A stretch of DNA of 64,000 nt from an uncultured Christensenellaceae bacterium (lineage in GTDB: Bacteria; Bacillota; Clostridia; Christensenellales; Aristaeellaceae): assembly GCA_905234985.1 (NCBI GenBank), contig CAJOJQ010000014.1, forward strand, positions 62,001-126,000. The letters run 5' to 3'. A program made the translations under genes and the position numbers. This document shows, one piece after another, positions 48,489-61,189 of the stretch (the stretch's first letter is position 1; each line of letters opens with the position of its first letter). The notes beneath the pieces are model-generated. The model ran no database searches and was not told the origin of the DNA. It worked only from the letters and a program-made list of their open reading frames with translations.

Positions 48489-49712
48489 CTACAAGGTAAA
48501 GCCTAAGCGGCGGTATACTTCGCCCAATGTTTCCGTGAAGCGCTCCGCCGTGTGCTTTTCCCGGTACAGGCGCAGGGAAAAATCGGACATGCGCCGCCAT
48601 TCCGCGTCGGGCAGCGATAACATCTTTCGCATGGCGGCCCGAAGAACCTCCGCGTCCCCCGGTTCGGTCAAAATCCCGTTGGTTTGAATCAGCTCGGGCA
48701 GTCCGCCGATGCGGGAGCCGATCAACGGTCTTCCGCACCGCAGGGCCTCAATGGCGGCGTAAGGCCCGTTTTCGTACCATTCGGAGGGAAGAACCAGGGC
48801 GCTGGCGCCGCGCATTTCCTCCGTCAAAGCCGTTTCATTTAAAAAGCCCAGCAGCTTCACCTGGCTGAATCCCGGCCTGCCCAGGGTTTCCCTGATTTCT
48901 TCTTCCATCCGGCCCGTACCGGCGATATGCAGGGAAATGCCCGCTCCCTCCGCCGCCTTGAGCAGCGTGCGCAAGCCCTTTTCCTCGGAAAGCCTGCCCA
49001 CGAACAGGATATACGGCTCCTTTCTCTCTCGCTCCGCTTCGCTATCGGGCGGCAGGTTCAGGAAATTGGGGATATGAACCAGCCGTTCGGGGGCATAACC
49101 AGCTTTCAGAAAGAGCTGGCGGTAAAAAACGCTTGGCAGGATCAGGTATTGCATCACGTCATAAATTCCCCGGCTGCGGTGCAGCTTGTTTTCCAGGGCC
49201 GCCAGGGCGCTTTTCGCAAAAGAATCCATCACACACCGATTCCGCACGCAAGAAAAAACCTGACCGTTCAGGCAGGCTTCGCACGGCGTTCCATGGCGCG
49301 CCATTTTATAATTCGGGCACAAAAGCTGTAAATCATGGGCCGTATAAACCGCCGGAAGGCGGCGCTTTTTGATCACGTCCAGAATGGAGGGGGAAAGCTG
49401 GTGGTGAAACATGTGCAGGTGAATCAGATCGGGCTTCGTATCGCTTACCAGGCGCTCAAATTTCCTTTTCGCTTCCGGGGAATAAACAAAATTCCGGGCC
49501 AGGAGAAGCTGGCGGGCGAAGCTGTTTTTGCCGTGATAATTCACGCTGTCCACAAAATAATCGGCGTAAGGCGAGGGAACGTTCCTTTCGTCCGCCATGG
49601 CAAAGTCGATCACCGTATGGCCCCGCTGTTCCAGCAGCCGCTTCATGGAAAAATAACCGGTTTCGCTGCCGCCCACCATGCGGTGGAACTTGTTCACCAT
49701 CAGCACACGCAT
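48489..49712 (-). CDS. Glycosyltransferase family 4
   Basis: MRVLMVNKFHRMVGGSETGYFSMKRLLEQRGH; ILFVGRLSEEKGLRTLLKAAE; PSEWYENGPYAAIEALRCGRPLIGSRIGGLPEL. Confidence 0.93.
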   Translation of the reverse strand: MRVLMVNKFHRMVGGSETGYFSMKRLLEQRGHTVIDFAMADERNVPSPYADYFVDSVNYHGKNSFARQLLLARNFVYSPEAKRKFERLVSDTKPDLIHLHMFHHQLSPSILDVIKKRRLPAVYTAHDLQLLCPNYKMARHGTPCEACLNGQVFSCVRNRCVMDSFAKSALAALENKLHRSRGIYDVMQYLILPSVFYRQLFLKAGYAPERLVHIPNFLNLPPDSEAERERKEPYILFVGRLSEEKGLRTLLKAAEGAGISLHIAGTGRMEEEIRETLGRPGFSQVKLLGFLNETALTEEMRGASALVLPSEWYENGPYAAIEALRCGRPLIGSRIGGLPELIQTNGILTEPGDAEVLRAAMRKMLSLPDAEWRRMSDFSLRLYREKHTAERFTETLGEVYRRLGFTL

Positions 49713-49744
49713 CTTCCACACCCTAACTTCTTTTGTGCTTTTTC

Positions 49745-50452
49745 TTAATAATACGCCGCTAAACTGCGCACTTCCTCCGCCGTCAGCTCCCGCCACTTGC
49801 CCCGGGGCAGGTCGCCCAAATCCAGGGGGCCGAAACGCACTCGGCGCAGCTGCATCACCTGATGGCCCGTTTCCTCGAACATTCGGCGCACCTGACGGTT
49901 GCGGCCCTCGTGAATGGTGACCAGCACCACGGTGGCTTCGGCTTCCAGCTTAATGACCCGCACCTTGGCCGGGGCGGTTTTGTGGTCGTCCAGCATGACG
50001 CCGGCGCGAAGCGTGCGCACCTCGTCCATGGTGACGCTGCCGGTCACCCGGGCCAGATAGGTCTTATCCACCTGATGGGAGGGGTGCAGCATGCGTTCCG
50101 TCAGCGCCCCGTCGTTGGTGAGCAGCAGCAGGCCCTCGCTGTCGTAGTCCAGCCTGCCCACGGGGTACAGCCGCACGGGATAATCCCGAAAATGATCCAG
50201 CACGCACTGGCGGCCCTCGGGGTCGGATACGGTGGTCACTTCCCCAGCGGGCTTATGGTACATCACGTACCGCTTTTCCGTTTCGGGGCGGATCACCTGC
50301 CCGTCCACGCGAACCTCGTCGCTTTCCTCCACCTGGACGCCCATTTCCGTGATTTTTACGCCGTTCACCGTCACGCGGCCTTCGGCAATCATTTCTTCCG
50401 CTTTTCGGCGGCTGGCCACGCCGCACTCCGCCATATATTTTTGCAGCCGCAT
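49745..50452 (-). CDS. rluB: Ribosomal large subunit pseudouridine synthase B-type
   Basis: MRLQKYMAECGVASRRKAEEMIAEGRVTVNG (S4), PVGRLDYDSEGLLLLTNDGALTERMLHPSHQVDKTYLARV. Confidence 0.93.
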   Translation of the reverse strand: MRLQKYMAECGVASRRKAEEMIAEGRVTVNGVKITEMGVQVEESDEVRVDGQVIRPETEKRYVMYHKPAGEVTTVSDPEGRQCVLDHFRDYPVRLYPVGRLDYDSEGLLLLTNDGALTERMLHPSHQVDKTYLARVTGSVTMDEVRTLRAGVMLDDHKTAPAKVRVIKLEAEATVVLVTIHEGRNRQVRRMFEETGHQVMQLRRVRFGPLDLGDLPRGKWRELTAEEVRSLAAYY

Positions 50453-50541
50453 TGTTTCCTCCGCTTTGTCCCGGCCGGGCCGGAACGGTTTTGTACATTT
50501 CATTCTTCATATTACTGAATGTGCCGGATAAAGTCAATACC

Positions 50542-50570
50542 AAAAAAAGCCCCGGCGACAATCCGGGGCG
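50542..50570 (-). terminator. Terminator of small secreted protein gene
   Basis: On minus: gccccggattgtcgccggggc followed by ttttttt. Confidence 0.75.
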
Positions 50571-50591
50571 GGATGAAAAAGGAACGGCGGA

Positions 50592-51068
50592 TCACCTGTA
50601 CGTGATCGTCCAGTAGGTGTAGGAAGGCGAAAAATCGTACTCGGTGGAACCGTCCGAATAGCGGACGGAGGAGATGCCAACATACACATAATGGATGTTA
50701 TTGACGTTGTAATTTGATATAAAAATCTCGGGGGACGTGGCAGTTTCGTAGGCCCTGATGTCCTGGCGCAGGGTCACGGTTTCCGTAGGACCGTTTTGCT
50801 GGTTGTACTCATCGCAGGGATAGTAGGACACCTCATAGGATTTTACTGTTTTTGAGGGGTTCGTGTTCTTGACCTCGAATCTGAACGATAACCGCTTGGT
50901 ACTCGCTTTTTTCCAGGAGGCCCAGGAGCCGCTGGGAATGACCAGGGAGACATCGCTGCTCAAGTTTTGTAATTTATTAAAATTTATATTAGTATTCATG
51001 GCGTTTGAAGTGAGGGGGATGGACAGCAGGAGAACGAGCAGGGAAATAAGCGCCAGGGTCTTTTTCAT
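50592..51068 (-). CDS. Small secreted protein, paralogue 1
   Basis: Signal peptide MKKTLALISLLVLLLSIPLTSNA; SFRFEVKNTNPSKTVKSYEVSYYPCDEYNQQNGPTETVTLRQDIRAYETATSPEIFI. Confidence 0.8.
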   Translation of the reverse strand: MKKTLALISLLVLLLSIPLTSNAMNTNINFNKLQNLSSDVSLVIPSGSWASWKKASTKRLSFRFEVKNTNPSKTVKSYEVSYYPCDEYNQQNGPTETVTLRQDIRAYETATSPEIFISNYNVNNIHYVYVGISSVRYSDGSTEYDFSPSYTYWTITYR

Positions 51069-51318
51069 GGGAACAGCATCCTTTCTTTGTTTGGAATGGT
51101 TTTTTTGTTGCCTTATCATAGCATATTCTGCTTTGATTGTAAATCGCTAAATGGACGAAAAGGTGGAAAACCGCCTTTTTCTTCCAAACGAAAAAGCGGA
51201 AACCCATTCCGCTGAACGGATTTCCGTGGAAGATCATGTTTTCCGCAGCGCCGTCAGCCAGCACGCCGCGCCCGCCCCGGCCCACAGGTACAGCCACAGG
51301 GGCGGGGCCGGTTCCGTT

Positions 51319-52422
51319 TCATTGGCCTGCGGCCAGGGGCCAGGCGGAGAGGACCCGTCCGACCCCGTATCGAAAGGAGCGCTCCGGCACGCTTTCCGCC
51401 GCGATGAGGGGAACGGTGACGAGCGTTTGTCCCTGATCGGTGAGCCTGGCCGTGCCGATCACCTGCCCCTTTTCTACCCCGGCGGGCAGAGATTCGGGCA
51501 GGTCGATCAGCAGATCGGGCCAGGCAGTATCAGGCACGGGGGCGGAAACGTCGCTTCGGGCGACGGCGCGCACAGCAGCCCGCACGCCGCCGGAAACAGG
51601 GATTTCCCGCACGGTTTCTCCGGCGTTTAACACCGTGACCATCTGCCAGTTATCAAAGCCCCGATCCAGCAGCGCCGCCGCCTCGTCGAACCAGTCGGGG
51701 CAGGAAAGCACCACGCCGATCAATTCCAGCCCGTCCCGTTCTGCGGCGAAGACCAGACAGCGGCCCGCCGCTTTGGTATAGCCCGTTTTCACGCCCAAGG
51801 TCCCGGCGTAGGTGCTTAGCAGCTTGTTTTTGTTGGTCAGCACCCGGTCGTATTCATGATCGGCCCAGGGCAGGGACGCCCGCTGGGTGCCCACGATCTC
51901 CCGGAAAGTGGGGTTCTTCATGGCCTCCTGGGCGATGAGGGCCAAATCCCAGGCGGTGGTGTGGTGGCCGTCGGCAGGCAGGCCGTGGGGGGTGGTGAAC
52001 ACCGTGTTTTCACAGCCGATTTCCGCCGCCCGGTCCGTCATCATGCGGCAGAATGCCTCTACCGACCCGCCGATGTACTCGGCGATGGCCACCGCCGCGT
52101 CGTTGCCGCTGGCCAGCATGAGGCCGTAGAGCATTTGTTCCAGGGTCAATTGCTCGCCCAAGCCCAAATAGATGCTGGTGCCCGGCACGCCGTAGGCGTT
52201 TTTCCCGGCGGTAACGATATCGGAAAGATTGCCGTTTTCCAGGGCCACCAGGGCCGTCATGATCTTGGTGGTGGAGGCCATGGGCAGGGCCTCGTGGGCG
52301 TTGTTTTCGTACAGCACCCGCCCGGTTTTCGCCTCGATCAGGATTTCGGATTTCGCTTCGCAAAGAGCCGCCGCGGGCAGCAGGAGCAGAAGCAGCGAAA
52401 GGCAGAAGAGCGCTTTTTTCAT
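51319..52422 (-). CDS. dacF: D-alanyl-D-alanine carboxypeptidase (DacF-like), possibly 3'-frameshifted
   Basis: LPMASTTKIMTALVALENG (SxxK), SGNDAAVAIAEYIGG (SxN), LGVKTGYTKAAGRCLV (KTG). Confidence 0.9.
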   Translation of the reverse strand: MKKALFCLSLLLLLLPAAALCEAKSEILIEAKTGRVLYENNAHEALPMASTTKIMTALVALENGNLSDIVTAGKNAYGVPGTSIYLGLGEQLTLEQMLYGLMLASGNDAAVAIAEYIGGSVEAFCRMMTDRAAEIGCENTVFTTPHGLPADGHHTTAWDLALIAQEAMKNPTFREIVGTQRASLPWADHEYDRVLTNKNKLLSTYAGTLGVKTGYTKAAGRCLVFAAERDGLELIGVVLSCPDWFDEAAALLDRGFDNWQMVTVLNAGETVREIPVSGGVRAAVRAVARSDVSAPVPDTAWPDLLIDLPESLPAGVEKGQVIGTARLTDQGQTLVTVPLIAAESVPERSFRYGVGRVLSAWPLAAGQ

Positions 52423-52817
52423 ACCTGCGTCCCTTCCTGCGCCGCGTTTTCTTTTTGGGGGATCAGGGCCTTGATGTCCTCCAGCAGCTGGGGCGCGCAG
52501 TTCACCGCCCGCTCCCAGGCGGTCAGATGCTGGGCGGGCAGCACCTTCACCCCGTCCTGGCCCACTACCAGGAACCCCACCGGCTGCACCGACACCCCCG
52601 CGCCTCCGCCACCTGCAAAGGGCGTGTCCGTCTCCGGCAGCTTGTTCAGGTCGTATTCCCCGCCGCCCGCCAAAAATCCGAAGCTCACCCGGGATACGGG
52701 GATGATGGTGGGGCCGTTTACCGTGGGAATGGGTTCGCCGATCACCGTGTTCACGTCCACCATGTCCTTGATGTTTTCCAGGGTGGTCTGCATTAAATCG
52801 CCGATGGGATGAGACAT
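52419..52817 (-). CDS. gerW: GerW family sporulation protein (YtfJ)
   Basis: MSHPIGDLMQTTLENIKDMVDVNTVIGEPIPTVNGPTIIPVSRVSFGFLAGGGEY. Confidence 0.93.
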   Translation of the reverse strand: MSHPIGDLMQTTLENIKDMVDVNTVIGEPIPTVNGPTIIPVSRVSFGFLAGGGEYDLNKLPETDTPFAGGGGAGVSVQPVGFLVVGQDGVKVLPAQHLTAWERAVNCAPQLLEDIKALIPQKENAAQEGTQV

Positions 52818-52850
52818 ATAGCACCTCCAGATTTTTGTGAGAAGCTGCTC

Positions 52851-52959
52851 AGAGTTGAGAGTTGGGAGTTGAGAGTTGAGATAAAGATAGCTGATATTTG
52901 GAGATTCTTGACTGAACACACTATATCATCTCCACTCTCAACTCTCCACTCTCAACTCT
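52851..52959. repeat. Heptad-armed palindrome, copy 7 (AGTTGAG units, inverted core orientation)
   Basis: agagttgagagttgggagttgagagttgag ... actatatcatctccactctcaactctccactctcaactct; core is reverse complement of copies 5 and 6. Confidence 0.9.
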
Positions 52960-53485
52960 GATCTTGCCCTCTTTTCCATATGATCCAAGCCGCTAACAGT
53001 ATGCCCAATCGGCTTTCCGCTATACATACGGCCCGCAGCGCCGTTTTGCCGCCCAGGACGGGCACGCACTGAAAGCGCAGAAGGGGCAGAGCGCCGCCGA
53101 CGGCCCGGAGCGTTCCGGCGGTCAGGGCCAGGGCCGCCGCGTCCTGCCCGCCCAAGCGCAGGAACGCGCGCAGGGTGTTCACGCGCACCAGCCGCCCCAG
53201 GGCCGCGTTTTTGCCGTTGGCTTTGAGCAGCAGGCCCAGCAGCTTCACGCCCAGGCCCGCCCGGTTTTTCCTTTGGGGGAGGGGCAGGCGCTTTCCGTGA
53301 AAGGCCGCCGTCAAATGCAATTGTCCCGCCGCGTTCCGCGCCAGAGAAAAATCCGCCTGCTGCCGCAGGCCCCACACCATCAGGCCCGCCGCGCACCGCA
53401 GCCCGTTTTCATCCCACTGCACCCGCACCCCCGCTCGCACCGGCGCAATCAGCAGCAGAAAAACCGCCGTCAGCCACCAGGCCAC
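52952..53485 (-). CDS. DUF2953 domain-containing protein (YtfI-like)
   Basis: Located upstream of gerW as in ytfI-ytfJ; N-terminal TM, GLGVKLLGLLLK, C-term FQCVPVLGGKTALRAVCIAESRLG; likely GTG start; stop codon lies in repeat copy 7. Confidence 0.65.
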   Translation of the reverse strand: MAWWLTAVFLLLIAPVRAGVRVQWDENGLRCAAGLMVWGLRQQADFSLARNAAGQLHLTAAFHGKRLPLPQRKNRAGLGVKLLGLLLKANGKNAALGRLVRVNTLRAFLRLGGQDAAALALTAGTLRAVGGALPLLRFQCVPVLGGKTALRAVCIAESRLGILLAAWIIWKRGQDQS

Positions 53486-53544
53486 CGCGCTCCCTCCCTT
53501 CCTGTTCCCTTGCCTATTCTGGCGACCCGCGGAAAAAATCATAC

Positions 53545-53570
53545 AAAAAAGCCCCGGAAAATCCGGGGCC
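53545..53570 (-). terminator. Terminator of second small secreted protein gene
   Basis: On minus: gccccggattttccggggc followed by tttttt. Confidence 0.75.
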
Positions 53571-53590
53571 GAAGGGGGAAGGAACGCAGA

Positions 53591-54025
53591 TTACTTCCAC
53601 GTCCACCAGAAGCGGGTGTAGGAGGGGTCGCTGTCGTATTCATAGGAACCGTCCGAATACCGAACGCCGGTGATGGCAATGCACACAGCGCAGACGCTGG
53701 TGATTTTGGCGTTCTTCAGGAAAATTTCGGGGGACATGATGGTTTCATAGGGCGCGATTTCCTGCTTCAGGGTATCGGTTGTGGTCGGACCGTTCTGGTT
53801 ATAGAACTCGTCGCAGGTGTAGTAGGTCACTTCATAGTATTTTACGGCTTTGGTAGGATTCGTATTCTTGACTTCAAACCTGAACGATAAGGTTTTGGTA
53901 CTCACCTTTCTTACAGTGCTTTCGGACTGATCGGGAACGATCACGGAAACACCGTAGGCGAAAGAGGTGAGCGGGATGGACAGCACGAGTACGAACAGGA
54001 GCAAAACGGCCAGCGCTTTTTTCAT
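53591..54025 (-). CDS. Small secreted protein, paralogue 2
   Basis: MKKALAVLLLFVLVLSIPLTSFA; SFRFEVKNTNPTKAVKYYEVTYYTCDEFYNQNGPTTTDTLKQEIAPYETIMSPEIFL. Confidence 0.8.
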   Translation of the reverse strand: MKKALAVLLLFVLVLSIPLTSFAYGVSVIVPDQSESTVRKVSTKTLSFRFEVKNTNPTKAVKYYEVTYYTCDEFYNQNGPTTTDTLKQEIAPYETIMSPEIFLKNAKITSVCAVCIAITGVRYSDGSYEYDSDPSYTRFWWTWK

Positions 54026-54141
54026 ACGAACAGCATCCTTTCTTTTATTGATGGGTATATTTCTTCCCCCGTATATTACCATAGGTTCATTTTTTTGTCA
54101 AGGACCAAATGGAACGAAAGGTCAAAAAACGGCCGCTTCTC

Positions 54142-54221
54142 GTAACCATTCAGGTATTTCTGGGGGAAACCATTCTTTGGCCCCCCAAAGAATGGTTTCC
54201 CCCAGTTACGTGAATGGTTAC
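54142..54221. repeat. Hairpin family 2, copy B, with outer inverted arms
   Basis: GTAACCATTCA...TGGGGGAAACCATTCTTTGG-cccc-CCAAAGAATGGTTTCCCCCA...TGAATGGTTAC. Confidence 0.8.
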
Positions 54222-54373
54222 CACTTCTCTTCCCTCCGGTCAGCTAAATGCGTCCTTGAAAACAGAATTCCTTCTGCCGGCTTGTTTGCACGGCGGAACT
54301 GTTATCGCGAATCCGGGACGCTGCATTTTTGCGCGTCTGCGCGGCCTCAAACGCAAAAAGCTAAAAAAGGAGT

Positions 54374-54402
54374 AAAAAAGGGCCGCAAAACGGCCTTTTT
54401 TT
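54374..54402. terminator. Bidirectional terminator-like hairpin upstream of nifJ
   Basis: aaaaaagggccg-caaaa-cggccttttttt. Confidence 0.7.
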
Positions 54403-54414
54403 CCATTCGCTTGC

Positions 54415-54444
54415 TTGACAGAAGCGGTTCGGAAGCCGTATAAT
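54415..54444 (+). promoter_or_regulatory. Predicted promoter of nifJ
   Basis: TTGACA - 18 bp - TATAAT. Confidence 0.7.
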
Positions 54445-54501
54445 GTTGAATTGGAGAAGAAGCGGGAAAAATACGGGTTTTCCGCATCTTATAATTCTTA
54501 A

Positions 54502-58083
<3,582 letters not shown>

Positions 58084-58105
58084 TTCTTTCCGGAACTATA
58101 ACCCC

Positions 58106-58134
58106 GGGGCTGTCTCACACGAGGCAGCCCCTTT
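58106..58134 (+). terminator. Terminator after nifJ
   Basis: ggggctgtctcacacgaggcagccccttt; near-copy of 17004 terminator. Confidence 0.75.
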
Positions 58135-58280
58135 AAAACGCAGTTGAAAAAAACGCCTGTTTATGGTAAAATTGTCACCGCCTGATTGCGGAAAATATCG
58201 CCGAAAAGGGACGCTTTCAGACAAAAAACGGCACGGGATACAACGTTTTTTTACTGTTATCCGGGAAAGGTGAAGCGCTG

Positions 58281-59501
58281 ATGATACACAAAAGCACCCG
58301 TCTGGCGGCGTTTTTCTGCGCGGCGATCCTGCTGGCGGGCCTGTTTTCATGTCCCGCGCTGGCGGAAGAATACCGCACCCTGCGGGAAGGCGATTCCGGG
58401 CAGGACGTGATTCGCTTAAAAACGCGGATGTACGAATTAGGCTACTTTAAATCGCTGAACTTTTCCGATACCTATAACCAAACCACCGTGGAGCGGGTGA
58501 AGCAGCTGCAAAAGAAGAACGGCTTAAAGCAGGACGGAATCGCCACCCCGGAATTGCAGGAGCTGATCTTCTCCGATGACTGCGTATTCCAGGCCCCCAC
58601 GCCGAAACCGGCGGCGACCCCCAAGCCGCAGACGGCTGCCGTGCAAACGGAAACGTCGGCCTGGCCGGAGGTGAACGAACAGGGCTTTTTGGCGGAAGGC
58701 TCCGAACCCTTTGTCTATGAAAACGCCGCGGACGGGCTGTGGGCCTATATCAGCCCAAACATCCATATCGAAATCCGTCGGTATGAGGATACGTCCATCA
58801 AACTGATGTGGTTTGAAACGTCCATAGCGCTGAGCGAACGGGTGAAGCTCCGTTCCCTGCGAGTATCCGAGAAAAAGAGCGGAACCTTCAGGCAGCCCGC
58901 GGATATCCTGGCCAAATACGATAACGTGGTGCTGGCGTTCAGCGACGATTTTTACGGCTACCGGACGCGGTACGAGGGAAAGCACGAGGGCATTATCATC
59001 CGGGACGGCCAGATCGTCGCCGAATCCACGGTGAAGGCGTCCAGCAAAAAATTCCCGCCCCTGGAGATTCTGGCGCTGTTCGAGGACGGCTCCATGAAGA
59101 CCTTTGAAAGCGACGAAAAGACGGCCCGGGAATACCTGGACATGGGCGTGACCGATACCTTCGCCTTCGGCCCCATCCTGGTGCAGGACGGCGAAATCAG
59201 AGCGGACATTTACACCTACGACAAGACCCGGCGGGAACCGCGCACCGCCATCGGCATGATCGCGCCGCGCCAGTATCTGGTGCTGACGGCGGTGGGACGC
59301 CGCACCAACAGCAAGGGCGCGTCGTTCCTGTGGCTGGCCGAAAAAATGCTTGAAAAGGGCGCGGTAGAAGCGCTGAATTTGGACGGCGGCAATACGTGCA
59401 GCCTGATCTTCATGAACAAGCTCCTCAATCGGCCCGACAACGTGCAGAAAAAGGATATTCGCTACGTTTCCGGGCTGATCGGAGTAATGGAGGAGGAATG
59501 A
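58281..59501 (+). CDS. Phosphodiester glycosidase (NAGPA) family protein with N-terminal peptidoglycan-binding domain
   Basis: LREGDSGQDVIRLKTRMYELGYF...TVERVKQLQKKNGLKQDGIATPELQ; EALNLDGGNTCSLIFMNKLLNRP. Confidence 0.88.
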   Translation: MIHKSTRLAAFFCAAILLAGLFSCPALAEEYRTLREGDSGQDVIRLKTRMYELGYFKSLNFSDTYNQTTVERVKQLQKKNGLKQDGIATPELQELIFSDDCVFQAPTPKPAATPKPQTAAVQTETSAWPEVNEQGFLAEGSEPFVYENAADGLWAYISPNIHIEIRRYEDTSIKLMWFETSIALSERVKLRSLRVSEKKSGTFRQPADILAKYDNVVLAFSDDFYGYRTRYEGKHEGIIIRDGQIVAESTVKASSKKFPPLEILALFEDGSMKTFESDEKTAREYLDMGVTDTFAFGPILVQDGEIRADIYTYDKTRREPRTAIGMIAPRQYLVLTAVGRRTNSKGASFLWLAEKMLEKGAVEALNLDGGNTCSLIFMNKLLNRPDNVQKKDIRYVSGLIGVMEEE

Positions 59502-59503
59502 GC

Positions 59504-61189
59504 ATGCTGAAAAAGGCGGCGGCGCTCCTGTGCGCGCTGATGCTCCTGCTGTCGGCCGTTCCCTGCGTGGCGGCGGAGAGCATCACGGATTTATGGGTTT
59601 CTTCGGACGGGAGCAAGGGAAGCGACGCCATCGCGTGGTGCAAGGCGGAAAACAAGAATTATACCTTTTACCTGTTCCTGCCGGGCAACGTGGATATCGC
59701 CTCCCTGAAAATCGGGTTCACGGGCGCGAAGGCGGTCACCGTTCAAGGCAAAAAGATACACAGCGGCGATTCCGCCGATTTTTTGAAGCCGGGGCAGCAG
59801 TATACCGTGACCGCCGGGAAAAAGTATACTCTGCACGTGATGCAGGGCAGCCCGGGGTTTCCGGCGGTGTATATCACCACCCAATCGGGGCGGCTGACGG
59901 CCATCCACAAAAACAAGGCGAACAAGGAACCGGGCACGCTGCTGTTCGTTTCCGCCAAGGGGGAAACGGAATACGACGGCGGGCTGAAATATATCCGGAT
60001 GCGCGGCAATTCCTCCACCACCTTCAAAAAGAAGAATTACCAGATCAAGCTGACGGATGGCGCGAATCTGGCGGGCATGGGCAAATGCAAAACCTGGGTA
60101 CTTACCGGCAATTCCCGGGACAAGAGCCTGCTGCGCAACCAGATCACCCTGGACATGGCGGCCTATGCCGGAATGAAATATACCCCCGAGCATATCGGCG
60201 CGGAGCTGTACATCAATCACGAATACATGGGCTTTTATCTGTTCGGGGAAAAGGTGATGGTGGACGACGACCGGGTATCCATCACGGACCTGGAGGAAAT
60301 CACCGAAGGGCTGAACGAAAAGGCGCTGTCCTCCTACAGCCTGGCCGGTTCCAAAACGGCCAAGGCCGGGCAGTATAAGGCGTACAATATCCCCAACGAC
60401 CCCGAGGACATTACCGGCGGCTATCTGGTGGAGTTTGAAAGCTACGCCGTGCGCTACAAGGAAAACGAAAGCGTTTACCACACCACGAAGAAAAACACCC
60501 TGGCCGTCAAAAGCCCGGAATACTGCTCCGTGGCCCAGATGAAGTATATTTCCGGCTATATGCAGAGTTTTGAAAACGCCATCTTCGCCAGGGACGGCGT
60601 CGATCCCGCCAGCGGGAAGCACTATGCCGAATTTGTGGATTTTGATTCCCTGGTGAATAAATACCTGGTGGAGGAGGTCAGCAAGAATTACGACGGCAAT
60701 TCCTCCAGCATGTTCTTCTATAAGGATCGGGACGAAATCGACCCCATGATGTACGCCGGACCCTGCTGGGACTATGACAGCGCCTATGCCAGCTATGCCC
60801 GGGAGGACAACGCCAAAAACGTGCTGACCGGGAAAAAGCTGTGGATCGGCAACGCCACCGGCGGCAGGCTCTGGTGGCCCGCGCTGTACAAGCAGACGGA
60901 TTTTTACGCGGCGGTGACGGCCCGGTATCGGGACGTGTTTCGCAAAGCGATGAACATTCTGCTGGGCACGGAAACGGACGAAACGGGCACGCTGCGCTCC
61001 ATCGACGAGTACGCCAAGGATATTCAAAAAAGCGCGGAAATGAATTTCGCTCGGTGGCCCATCCCCAAAAGCTCCTCAACGGCGGCCCAGACGGGCAACA
61101 CCTTTGAAGCGAACATCACTTATTTGAAGAATTTCATCAGGGAACGCCAAGGCTTTTTGGATGAAACCTGGTTAGGAGAAACGCCGTGA
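59504..61189 (+). CDS. CotH kinase family protein (secreted)
   Basis: IRMRGNSSTTFKKKNYQIKLTDGANLAGMGKCKTWVLTGNSRDKSLLRNQITLDMA; YAGPCWDYDSAYA. Confidence 0.9.
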   Translation: MLKKAAALLCALMLLLSAVPCVAAESITDLWVSSDGSKGSDAIAWCKAENKNYTFYLFLPGNVDIASLKIGFTGAKAVTVQGKKIHSGDSADFLKPGQQYTVTAGKKYTLHVMQGSPGFPAVYITTQSGRLTAIHKNKANKEPGTLLFVSAKGETEYDGGLKYIRMRGNSSTTFKKKNYQIKLTDGANLAGMGKCKTWVLTGNSRDKSLLRNQITLDMAAYAGMKYTPEHIGAELYINHEYMGFYLFGEKVMVDDDRVSITDLEEITEGLNEKALSSYSLAGSKTAKAGQYKAYNIPNDPEDITGGYLVEFESYAVRYKENESVYHTTKKNTLAVKSPEYCSVAQMKYISGYMQSFENAIFARDGVDPASGKHYAEFVDFDSLVNKYLVEEVSKNYDGNSSSMFFYKDRDEIDPMMYAGPCWDYDSAYASYAREDNAKNVLTGKKLWIGNATGGRLWWPALYKQTDFYAAVTARYRDVFRKAMNILLGTETDETGTLRSIDEYAKDIQKSAEMNFARWPIPKSSSTAAQTGNTFEANITYLKNFIRERQGFLDETWLGETP

